DNA from: Trebonia sp.
GTDB taxonomy: Bacteria > Actinomycetota > Actinomycetes > Streptosporangiales > Streptosporangiaceae
NCBI GenBank assembly: GCA_030038035.1
Contig: JASHPP010000528.1
Span: 1 to 5,528, forward strand
Reading direction: 5' to 3'
DNA: 5,528 nt
In this document: positions 1-5,139 of the stretch, one piece after another
Layout: each line of letters begins with the position of its first letter
Numbering within the stretch: position 1 is the first letter of the stretch
The notes under the pieces: generated by a model
Told to the model about the DNA's origin: nothing
Database searches by the model: none
Seen by the model: only the letters and a program-made list of their open reading frames with translations
Position numbers and translations under genes: made by a program

Positions 1-422
1 TGCTCGCCAGCGGCATGATGCTGGCGCCGGCCCTGGCGGCGGCGACGCTGCTGCGAAGCCACGGCGTATCGGTATCGGTGGTGAACGTGCCGGTGATCAA
101 GCCGCTGGACGCGGCCACCGTGCTCGACGTGGCGCGGGCGGCCCGGGTGGTCGTCACGGCGGAGAACCACACGATCGTGGGCGGCCTCGGCTCGGCGGTC
201 GCCGAGGCGCTCGCGGAAGCGGGCCTCGGCCGCCCGCTGCGCCGCATCGGGCTGCCCGACACGTTTGCCGAGGGCGCACTGACGGCTCCTTACCTGTTCC
301 GCACGTATGGCCTGTCCACGCAGGCCATCGCCGACGCCGCGTGGACCGCGCTCGGCCGCCGCGGGGGCGCGCCGGCCGCCGGGATCGTCCCGGCGGAAGC
401 GGACGAATACTCACCGGTATGA
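1..422 (+). CDS. Transketolase-type protein, C-terminal fragment (5' end outside window)
   Basis: The reading frame is open from base 3 (Leu-Ala-Ser-Gly-Met-Met) to a TGA at 420-422, so the ATG at 15 is very likely internal and the gene begins outside the window. The visible ~139 residues match the C-terminal domain of transketolases, the third domain of the fold shared with DXS and pyruvate dehydrogenase E1-beta. Seen directly: an opening resembling the family's 'xxGMxxxxAL' segment, then 'VVNVPVIKPLD' and 'AENHTIVGGLGSAVAEAL', the usual 'E(E/N)H..IGGLGSAVAE' signature, then a tail resembling '..YGLs...I'. Many actinobacteria split transketolase into two genes, and the 'AENHTIVGGLG' wording fits the shorter C-terminal subunit. 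Thiamine-diphosphate and substrate residues of the other domains are not visible, so a full-length transketolase or a related sugar enzyme is not excluded. The role would be two-carbon ketol transfer in the cytoplasm. The last ~20 residues are a non-conserved tail. Confidence 0.85.
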   Translation, partial: LASGMMLAPALAAATLLRSHGVSVSVVNVPVIKPLDAATVLDVARAARVVVTAENHTIVGGLGSAVAEALAEAGLGRPLRRIGLPDTFAEGALTAPYLFRTYGLSTQAIADAAWTALGRRGGAPAAGIVPAEADEYSPV

Positions 423-436
423 GCGCGTGCGCCGCC

Positions 437-461
437 CGCCCCGTATGACGGGGCGCGCTTT
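437..461 (+). terminator. Possible hairpin terminator after the transketolase gene
   Basis: CGCCCCG (437-443) and CGGGGCG (449-455) form a perfect 7-bp stem around the loop TATGA, 14 bases after the transketolase stop. The downstream run is only CGCTTT, so it is a weak intrinsic terminator by the classical U-tract rule; actinobacterial terminators often lack a U tract. Confidence 0.45.
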
Positions 462-504
462 CGGGTACAGAGCCTGCTGAGTTCGCGCGTGCGGCCCGGG
501 GGGA

Positions 505-544
505 GTGGCCCGCATCGGGGATCCGGGCCACGGCCCGGGTGGCC
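505..544 (+). other. Leader with two competing stem-loops upstream of the Gly-rich gene
   Basis: GTGGCCCG (505-512) is the exact reverse complement of CGGGCCAC (524-531). GGCCAC (526-531) can instead pair with GTGGCC (539-544). The two stems use the same central segment and exclude each other. A 16-bp palindrome, CCGGGCC-AC-GGCCCGG (523-538), overlaps both. This could be transcript folding or a protein-binding site, but in sequence this GC-rich it may be chance. Confidence 0.25.
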
Positions 545-560
545 GCCGCACTGACAAACT

Positions 561-566
561 GGGGGA
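561..566 (+). promoter_or_regulatory. Ribosome binding site for the Gly-rich gene
   Basis: GGGGGA lies four bases upstream of ATG 571. This decides the start against the in-frame GTG at 505, which has a G-run directly abutting it and would place 22 charged, non-signal residues ahead of the signal peptide. Confidence 0.5.
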
Positions 567-570
567 AACG

Positions 571-1473
571 ATGTCATGTTCTGGATCACTTGCCGGCTGC
601 CGTCGAGCCGTCGTCAAGCGGGGCGGCATCCTGGCCGCCGGGTCACTGACGGCAGGCGTGGTCGCGTTCGGGGCGGCGCCCGCGGCCCCGGCCCAGGCGG
701 CCTTCCTGCCAGCGTTCGAGCAGACGTTCGGATACGTGGGTCCTTATCCGCAGACGGTCAGCGTGCCGGAGGGGGAAACGCACGCGGAACTGGTGATCAT
801 CGGCGGGCACGGCGGCGTCGACTGCGGGATTTCCGAATGCACGCCTGGCGGGGACGGCGCGCGGGTCCTCGGGCGGGTCTCCGTGTCAGCCGGGGGTGTC
901 CTGACGCTCCAGGTGGCGGGCGCCGGGGGCAACAGCAACCAGTACTACAACCCGGGCGAAGGCGGCTGGGGCTGGGCCGACGGCGGCCGGGGCGGCAGTT
1001 CGGACAGCACATCCTCCGACGGTGCGGGCGGGGGCGGGGCGACAAGCGTCTCGCTGTCGCCCTGCGCCGACTGCGCGCCGACGCTGCTCGCGGTCGCCGG
1101 CGGCGGCGGGGGCGCGGGCGGGATCGGCTACTTCCCGTCCGTCGACGGCGGCGGACCCGGGGGGAGCAGCGGTACGACCGTCGACCCCGGCCACAACGGC
1201 AAGGGCCCAGGCTCCGGCTCGGGCGGCGCCGGGGCCGGGAACGGTGCCCCGGGCGGAGGCTCGGGCGGCGCCAGCACCCTTCTCGGCGGGGCCGGCGGTG
1301 GCGGCGGGGCCGGGGCAGTCGGCGGTAGCGGCGGCGGTGGCGGTGGCTTCGGCGGCGGCGGTGGCGGTGGCGGCGGCGCCGGGTCCTCGCTGACGACCGG
1401 GCTGAGCTCGGCAACGGTGATCCGGGGCACGACCCCGGACGGGAACGGCCTCGTCGTCATCTACTGGTTCTAG
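571..1473 (+). CDS. Secreted glycine-rich protein, ALK/LTK-type glycine-rich domain layout
   Basis: The product is 300 residues from ATG 571. Residues 1-43 are a signal peptide: R11-R12-A-V-V-K16 fits the twin-arginine pattern, followed by a hydrophobic stretch and an 'APAQA' cleavage site before Ala44. The mature part opens with a beta-rich segment ('QTVSVPEGETHAELVIIGG', about 62-80). It continues through 'GGDGARV', 'LTLQVAGAGGN', 'GGGGATSVSL' and 'LLAVAGGGGGAGG' to a long Gly-rich tract at residues 239-271 that includes nine consecutive Gly, and ends in 'GNGLVVIYWF'. Gly makes up roughly a third of mature residues. This order resembles the glycine-rich domain of ALK/LTK receptors and many actinobacterial exported proteins (Pfam Gly_rich type). 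Four Cys (85, 90, 165, 168) could form disulfides. No catalytic motif, sortase signal or membrane anchor is visible, so it is probably released or surface-associated. The function is unknown; a structural or binding role is inference. Confidence 0.8.
   Translation: MSCSGSLAGCRRAVVKRGGILAAGSLTAGVVAFGAAPAAPAQAAFLPAFEQTFGYVGPYPQTVSVPEGETHAELVIIGGHGGVDCGISECTPGGDGARVLGRVSVSAGGVLTLQVAGAGGNSNQYYNPGEGGWGWADGGRGGSSDSTSSDGAGGGGATSVSLSPCADCAPTLLAVAGGGGGAGGIGYFPSVDGGGPGGSSGTTVDPGHNGKGPGSGSGGAGAGNGAPGGGSGGASTLLGGAGGGGGAGAVGGSGGGGGGFGGGGGGGGGAGSSLTTGLSSATVIRGTTPDGNGLVVIYWF
1285..1383 (+). repeat. GGC/GGT low-complexity tract coding poly-glycine
   Basis: Within the Gly-rich gene almost every codon here is GGC, GGT or GGG, with 1351-1377 giving nine Gly in a row. 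The + strand has many short G-runs and could form G-quadruplexes or slip during replication. Codon choice alternates GGC and GGT rather than repeating a single triplet, which makes this less prone to slippage than a pure repeat. Confidence 0.7.
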
Positions 1474-1475
1474 TG

Positions 1476-1515
1476 AGTCCGTGAAGTCCCCAGTCAGTCC
1501 GTGAAGTCCCCGGTA
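1476..1515 (+). repeat. 20-bp tandem repeat, two copies, after the Gly-rich gene
   Basis: AGTCCGTGAAGTCCCC occurs at 1476-1491 and again at 1496-1511, a 20-bp period; the four spacer bases are AGTC in the first unit and GGTA in the second. The repeat begins two bases after the TAG stop. It could be a local duplication or a direct-repeat binding site upstream of the protease gene; nothing in it identifies a regulator. Confidence 0.75.
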
Positions 1516-1524
1516 AAAACCGGG
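1509..1524 (+). terminator. Hairpin with AAAA loop after the Gly-rich gene
   Basis: CCCGGT (1509-1514), loop AAAA and ACCGGG (1519-1524) form a perfect 6-bp stem 35 bases after the stop codon. It is followed by GC-rich sequence and no U tract, so termination efficiency is uncertain. Its position suggests that the Gly-rich transcript ends before the protease gene. Confidence 0.45.
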
Positions 1525-1558
1525 CCGGGCGGGGAACGAGGAATCAGGGACCGATGTC

Positions 1559-1572
1559 CGCCCGGACGGGCG
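1559..1572. promoter_or_regulatory. 14-bp inverted repeat upstream of the HtrA-like gene
   Basis: CGCCCG (1559-1564), GA, CGGGCG (1567-1572) is a perfect dyad 65 bases before the protease start. It could be an operator, but such GC palindromes are common by chance in this base composition and no -10/-35 pair is convincing nearby. Confidence 0.2.
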
Positions 1573-1623
1573 ATGCGGCCCTACGCGGAGGGCTCCATGG
1601 CTAGTGGCCTGAAGGTGGCTGCC

Positions 1624-1630
1624 AAGGGAG
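1624..1630 (+). promoter_or_regulatory. Ribosome binding site for the HtrA-like gene
   Basis: AAGGGAG ends six bases before ATG 1637 and three bases before the in-frame GTG 1634. The better spacing favours ATG 1637; the choice changes the protein by one residue only. Confidence 0.6.
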
Positions 1631-1636
1631 CGCGTG

Positions 1637-2779
1637 ATGCACGGGGGACAGCTGACGACAGGCAACGAACCGCTCTGGCCGCTGCCGCCACCACCGCGGC
1701 GGCCGTCCCACCATGTCATGGCGATCGCGTTGACGCTTGCCGTGGTGACCGCCGTGGTGCTCACCTCGTTCGTGGTGTACGGCACCGGTCAGGGGCCCGG
1801 CGTGCCGACGGCCGCGTCGGCGGCCGCGGCCGTCGCGGCGCTGGCCGCCAGGGTGGATCCCGGACTCGCCGACGTGACCGCGACGCTGGGCTACCAGCAG
1901 GCCACCTCGGCCGGAACGGGGCTGGTGCTGACCCCGTCGGGCGAGGTGGTCACCAACAACCACGTGATCGAGGGCGCCACGTCCATCGAGGTCACCGACA
2001 TCGGCGACCAGCGCAGCTACCAGGCGACCGTGGCCGGTTACGACCAGGGCCAGGACATCGCCCTGCTCCGGCTGACGGCGGCCTCCGGGCTCAAGACGGT
2101 CTCACTGGGCACGTCATCGCCGGTGCAACTCGGCGAGAAGGTGCTCGCGCTGGGCAACGCGGGCGGCCTGGGCGGAACCCCGGCCGAGGCGACGGGCACG
2201 GTCACCGCGCTCGGCCAGTCGATCACCGCCACAGATCAGAACGCGGGCTTCGCCGAGCAGCTGACCGGGCTCATCCAGACCGACGCGGCCCTGCAGCCGG
2301 GCGACTCCGGCGGGCCGCTGGTCAACCCCGCGGGCCAGGTGATCGGCATGGACACGGCGGCCTCAGCGCAGTTCCAGATGAGCTCAGGTCCGGCGCAGGC
2401 ATTCGCGATACCGGTCGGCGAGGTCGCCCGCGTCGCCGCCGCGATCGCTTCGGGCAGGAGCTCGGCCGCCGTGCACATTGGCCCGACCGCCTTCCTCGGC
2501 GTCCAGGTCCTGCCGGACGCCGTCCCGGTCCCCGGCAGCCCGGGCACGACAGGAGCCGGCGTCGCCGGGGTCAGCGCGGGCACTCCGGCGGCCAAGGCCG
2601 GCCTGGTCCCCGGGGACGTGATCGTGTCGATCGGCGGGCACGCCATCATCTCGGCGATGTCTTTGCGATCGGCGATGGATGCCTACGATCCGGGCGAGGC
2701 GGCCAGCCTGGACTGGGTTGATCAGGCCGGCCGTCGGCACACCGCGGCCATCGTCTTCGCCGCCGGGCCCGCCGGCTGA
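1637..2779 (+). CDS. Membrane-anchored HtrA/DegP-like serine protease with PDZ domain
   Basis: The product is 380 residues from ATG 1637 (381 from GTG 1634). A short Pro-rich cytoplasmic head precedes one transmembrane segment (about residues 27-48) and an Ala-rich linker, placing the rest outside the membrane. The trypsin-like S1C domain (about 74-270) has a full triad: His109 in 'TNNHVIEGA', Asp140 in 'GQDIALLRL' and Ser224 in 'QPGDSGGPL'. The 'GNAGG' segment and 'QTDAALQPGDSGGPLVN' are typical of HtrA. One PDZ domain follows from 'FLGVQV' (about 284) through 'AGLVPGDVIVSIGG' to the C-terminus. Length and layout match actinobacterial PepD/HtrA-type proteins, which degrade or refold damaged exported proteins. 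The gene lies 163 bases after the Gly-rich exported protein in the same direction, with a hairpin between. All key residues are present, so it should be active; its substrate cannot be told from sequence. Confidence 0.93.
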   Translation: MHGGQLTTGNEPLWPLPPPPRRPSHHVMAIALTLAVVTAVVLTSFVVYGTGQGPGVPTAASAAAAVAALAARVDPGLADVTATLGYQQATSAGTGLVLTPSGEVVTNNHVIEGATSIEVTDIGDQRSYQATVAGYDQGQDIALLRLTAASGLKTVSLGTSSPVQLGEKVLALGNAGGLGGTPAEATGTVTALGQSITATDQNAGFAEQLTGLIQTDAALQPGDSGGPLVNPAGQVIGMDTAASAQFQMSSGPAQAFAIPVGEVARVAAAIASGRSSAAVHIGPTAFLGVQVLPDAVPVPGSPGTTGAGVAGVSAGTPAAKAGLVPGDVIVSIGGHAIISAMSLRSAMDAYDPGEAASLDWVDQAGRRHTAAIVFAAGPAG

Positions 2780-2893
2780 GCCGATTCCGTCAGCCCATGA
2801 TCCGCAGGGGGCGCTACCACACCCGGAGCGGTTGTGTCGTAACGTGCACTTGAGACTTCCCAGCTCCGGACCATGATCTCGAAGACTTTATGT

Positions 2894-2936
2894 GCTGGCG
2901 GTGTTCGGTGCCGGACCGATTAGCTGTGCCGCCAGC
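2894..2936 (-). terminator. Hairpin between convergent genes, next to the regulator's stop
   Basis: GCTGGCGG (2894-2901) and CCGCCAGC (2929-2936) form a perfect 8-bp stem. Inside it, CGGT (2906-2909) pairs with ACCG (2915-2918). It abuts the stop codon of the leftward regulator gene at 2937 and lies 114 bases after the end of the rightward protease gene, so it could stop transcription from either side. No strong U tract follows on either strand. Confidence 0.5.
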
Positions 2937-3635
2937 CTACGCATGTGCACGCCCGGGGTGCACGACCACCCAGACCGCGTGCACGTAGTCGCCGGCGGTG
3001 TTCCAGTACTCGTGCGGGGTCGAGGAGTCGAAGACGATCGAGTCGCCTGGGCGCAGCTCGTAGGTCTCGAAACCCACGTTGGCGCGCAGCGTCCCGGACA
3101 GGATCAGGCCGTACTCGCGGCCCTCGTGCCGCAGCGGGCGGCGCTCGTCGGTGGAGTGCCCGCCGGGGGAGTAGATCACCTTGAGGAAGTCGGTGAGCTC
3201 GTCCGCCGCCGGGGTGAGCCGCTCCCAGCGGACGCCGCTGGCCAGGTCGATGACCCGCCGGTCGCAGCCCCGCAGCACCACGCCATCCGATCGCCGCGCG
3301 CGCGTGCCGGCCGTCGCTGGCCGCGTGAGCACCGGCACCTCACCGCGAAAGGCCTCTGGAGCGGCGGGAACGTCGTCCCCGACCGTTCCGCCGAGGGGCG
3401 CCGCCGCCGCCTCGCCCGTGCCGAACACCAGGTAGTCAAGCGAGCAGTCCAGCTCGCTGGCGACCGCGTACAGCACGCCCACGGACGGCATGGACAGCCC
3501 GCGCTCGACCTGGGAGACCAGGCTCGCCGAGCAGCCGACGCGGCGGGCGAGCTCGCGCGCCGACACGCCGCGGTTCTCGCGCACCAGCCGGAGCCGTGGC
3601 CCCAGGCCGGCGCCGGGACCCAAATCTGTTGCCAT
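2937..3635 (-). CDS. XRE-family transcriptional regulator with C-terminal cupin domain
   Basis: The product is 232 residues. Residues 13-70 are a helix-turn-helix of the XRE/Cro type ('RLRLVRENRGVSARELARR', then recognition helix 'SASLVSQVERG' at 36-46, then 'MPSVGVLYAVASELDCSLDYLV'). A non-conserved linker (about 72-140) is longer than usual. The C-terminal part is a Cupin_2 fold, with 'RHEGREYGLILSGTL', 'LRPGDSIVFDSSTPHEYWN' and a final beta strand carrying 'VHAVWVVVHPG'. This layout is standard for regulators that bind a small molecule in the cupin and often repress a nearby catabolic gene. It is transcribed away from the M24 gene across a 99-bp spacer and probably controls it and itself. 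The ATG at 3635 has only a weak purine-rich site upstream, so a leaderless or near-leaderless transcript is possible. The ligand is unknown. Confidence 0.92.
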   Translation of the reverse strand: MATDLGPGAGLGPRLRLVRENRGVSARELARRVGCSASLVSQVERGLSMPSVGVLYAVASELDCSLDYLVFGTGEAAAAPLGGTVGDDVPAAPEAFRGEVPVLTRPATAGTRARRSDGVVLRGCDRRVIDLASGVRWERLTPAADELTDFLKVIYSPGGHSTDERRPLRHEGREYGLILSGTLRANVGFETYELRPGDSIVFDSSTPHEYWNTAGDYVHAVWVVVHPGRAHA

Positions 3636-3674
3636 AGCGGGCCGCCCGCGTGGGTAGAAAAGTAACGTACCCCC

Positions 3675-3684
3675 GTAAACTTAC
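3675..3684. promoter_or_regulatory. Short dyad GTAA-AC-TTAC, possible operator half
   Basis: GTAA (3675-3678) and TTAC (3681-3684) form a perfect short dyad. A related sequence, GTAACGTAC, lies 13 bases upstream at 3662-3670, giving two GTAA..TAC boxes in the divergent spacer. XRE-family dimers bind small dyads, so these are candidate sites for the adjacent regulator, but the arms are short. Confidence 0.25.
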
Positions 3685-3698
3685 ACTGCACATAGTGT
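3683..3698. promoter_or_regulatory. Candidate operator ACACT-N6-AGTGT
   Basis: ACACT (3683-3687) and AGTGT (3694-3698) are exact inverted repeats around a 6-bp centre. The dyad covers both candidate -10 elements of the M24 gene, a position suited to repression by the divergently encoded XRE-cupin protein. Assignment to that regulator is inference from position. Confidence 0.35.
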
Positions 3699-3723
3699 CC
3701 AATGGCGCTGAACAGGAATGAAC

Positions 3724-3730
3724 AGGAGGG
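3724..3730 (+). promoter_or_regulatory. Strong ribosome binding site for the M24 gene
   Basis: AGGAGGG ends four bases before ATG 3735 and is the strongest Shine-Dalgarno match in the window. It selects ATG 3735 over the in-frame ATG at 3702, which has no such site and overlaps the promoter region, and over ATG 3816, which has only weak purine sequence upstream. Confidence 0.7.
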
Positions 3731-3734
3731 CCTG

Positions 3735-5024
3735 ATGGCCGCATCGCCGCTTCCGCTCACGCCGCCCCTGGCGCCCCTGGCGCCCCGACCGCCCCTAGCG
3801 CCCGCACCGGGCCGGATGAACGTCGACTTCGAGGAACGCGTCGACTTCGCGCGCCTGCGGGCCTACCGGCTGGACAGAGCCAGGAAGGCCATGGACCGGG
3901 CAGGCCTTGGCGCGCTGCTCGTCTTCGACAACAACAACATCAGGTACCTGACCGCGGTGGCGATCGGCGAGTGGACAAGGGACAAGCTCTGCCGGTACGC
4001 GCTGTACACCCGGACCGGGGAACTGGTCCTGTGGGACTTCGGCTCGGCCGCCGTGCACCACCGGCTGTACTGCCCCTGGCTGAAGCCGGAGAACTGCATC
4101 GCCGCCTACTCCACGATGCGCGGTGCGTCCCCGCCGGAATCCGGCCTGACGGCGAAACAAGTCCAGGAGATCAAGGATCGCCTGAAGGACGCGGGGGTCG
4201 AGAACGAGCCGGTAGGCGTCGACTTCGCCGAAACGCCGACGTTCTTCGAGCTCATCGGGCAAGGCGTAGACATCCGCGACGGCCAGCAGGTCATGCTCGA
4301 CGCCCGCGAGATCAAGTCAGCGGACGAGATCTCGCTGCTGGCCACCGCCGCGGCGATGGTGGACGGCACCTACGCCGACATCGCCGAAGCGCTCAGGCCA
4401 GGCGTGCGCGAGAACGAGATCGTGGCGCTGGCCAGCAAGCGGCTCTACGAGATGGGCTCCGACGACGTGGAGTCGATCAACGCGGTCTCCGGCGAGCGGT
4501 GCAACCCGCACCCGCACAACTTCACCGACCGCATCATCCGCCTGGGCGACCAGGCGTTCTTCGACATCATCCAGAGCTACAACGGCTACCGCACCTGCTA
4601 CTACCGCACGTTCGGCGTGGGGAGCGCCACCGCCCCGCAACGCGACGCCTACGCCAGGGCGCGGGAGTGGATGGACGCGGCGATCGCCGCGGTGCGGCCC
4701 GGCACGGGCACCGACGAGATCGCCCGGACCTGGCCGGAGGCCACCGGCTTCGGGTTCGCCGACGAGATGGCCGCGTTCGGGCTCCAGTTCGGCCACGGGC
4801 TCGGGCTCGGCCTGCACGAGCGGCCCATCATCAGCCGCCTGAACAGCCTCGACGATCCGGTCGAGATCCAGGCCGGCATGGTCTTCGCGCCAGAGACATA
4901 CTGCCCGGCCGCCGACGGCTTCTCGGCCGCGCGCATCGAAGAGGAGATCGTCGTCACCGACGGCGGTCCCCGGGTCCTTACCCTCTTCCCGGCGCAGGAC
5001 CTGTTCATCGCCAACCCGTACTGA
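3735..5024 (+). CDS. M24 (creatinase / aminopeptidase P-like) hydrolase with altered metal site
   Basis: The product is 429 residues from ATG 3735. After a Pro-rich head (to about residue 27), 'VDFARLRAYRLDRARKAMDRAGLGALL' and 'FDNNNIRYLT' mark a Creatinase_N domain (about 30-185). The M24 pita-bread domain follows (about 195-410). Expected metal ligands, by alignment to the PepP/MetAP pattern, are Asp277 ('FFDIIQSYNGY'), His354 ('FGHGLGLGLHE'), Glu387 ('GMVFAPETY') and Glu402 ('ARIEEEIVV'). The second Asp, normally 11 residues after the first, is Cys288 ('GYRTCYYRTF'). His361 of 'LHE' is kept, and 'CNPHPHNF' adds His259 and His261 near the active site. Relatives include Xaa-Pro peptidases, creatinase, ectoine hydrolase and the DMSP lyase DddP, so the name alone does not give the substrate. 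There is no signal peptide, so it is cytoplasmic. The divergent XRE-cupin regulator suggests inducible catabolism of a small compound. Confidence 0.9.
   Translation: MAASPLPLTPPLAPLAPRPPLAPAPGRMNVDFEERVDFARLRAYRLDRARKAMDRAGLGALLVFDNNNIRYLTAVAIGEWTRDKLCRYALYTRTGELVLWDFGSAAVHHRLYCPWLKPENCIAAYSTMRGASPPESGLTAKQVQEIKDRLKDAGVENEPVGVDFAETPTFFELIGQGVDIRDGQQVMLDAREIKSADEISLLATAAAMVDGTYADIAEALRPGVRENEIVALASKRLYEMGSDDVESINAVSGERCNPHPHNFTDRIIRLGDQAFFDIIQSYNGYRTCYYRTFGVGSATAPQRDAYARAREWMDAAIAAVRPGTGTDEIARTWPEATGFGFADEMAAFGLQFGHGLGLGLHERPIISRLNSLDDPVEIQAGMVFAPETYCPAADGFSAARIEEEIVVTDGGPRVLTLFPAQDLFIANPY
3762..3806 (+). repeat. Five 9-bp repeats coding a Pro-rich N-terminus
   Basis: Five consecutive 9-base units of the form (C/G)CGCCCCNN encode PPL-APL-APR-PPL-APA, near the start of the M24 protein. 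The units keep the reading frame, so gain or loss of a copy would only lengthen or shorten the disordered head. The tract lies before the conserved domain. Confidence 0.65.
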
Positions 5025-5069
5025 CGACTCCCGGGAGGCCCGCGCCGTGGCCGACGGCGACCTGAAATG

Positions 5070-5101
5070 GGCGAGTCCCCCGCGAGGGCGGGGGACTCGC
5101 C
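5070..5101. terminator. Strong bidirectional terminator between convergent genes
   Basis: A perfect 14-bp stem, 5070-5083 paired with 5088-5101, closes a GAGG tetraloop. It lies 45 bases after the M24 stop and 38 bases beyond the stop of the leftward propeller gene, so it can serve both transcripts. There is no clear U tract, as is common in actinobacteria; stem length and position make this the best terminator in the window. Confidence 0.85.
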
Positions 5102-5139
5102 AGCTGCCGGCCACCGGCCGTTCGGTGCCGAAGCGGCGT

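Larger units (their letters stand above)
3636..3734. promoter_or_regulatory. Divergent promoter region of the regulator and the M24 gene
   Basis: This 99-bp spacer is clearly more AT-rich than its surroundings in its middle (about 3655-3700), as expected for promoters. TACACT (3682-3687) and CATAGT (3691-3696) are candidate -10 elements for the rightward gene, but neither has a convincing -35 partner, so exact promoters are not assigned. Confidence 0.6.

Noticed and set aside
505..570. Upstream GTG start for the Gly-rich protein
   Set aside because: It would add 22 charged residues before a good signal peptide and has no spaced ribosome binding site; ATG 571 has both.
886..1785. 299-codon open frame on the - strand across the Gly-rich gene
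   Set aside because: It is antisense to the GGC/GGT tract, so it yields Ala/Pro/Arg low complexity; there is no family resemblance and the sense frame has a signal peptide and ribosome binding site.
1501..2721. 406-codon open frame on the + strand overlapping the HtrA-like gene
   Set aside because: It is Arg/Gly-rich with no recognisable domain and is the shifted frame of a gene with a full protease triad and PDZ domain; long shadow frames are normal at this GC content.
2839..2850. GTAACGTGCACT resembling GTAACGTACCCC in the divergent spacer (3662-3673)
   Set aside because: Only seven bases match exactly (GTAACGT) and the site lies between convergent gene ends where an operator has no clear target; probably chance.
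2892..3665. 257-codon + strand frame opposite the XRE-cupin gene
   Set aside because: It is the complement of well-conserved HTH and cupin motifs, has no ribosome binding site and shows no known fold.
3971..5065. 364-codon + strand frame overlapping the M24 gene
   Set aside because: It is an Arg-rich shifted-frame translation of the M24 gene; the M24 frame shows all conserved motifs without interruption, so no frameshift is implied.
4317..5114. 265-codon open frame on the - strand over the M24 gene
   Set aside because: It is antisense to conserved M24 motifs, runs through the strong terminator stem and has no recognisable domain.
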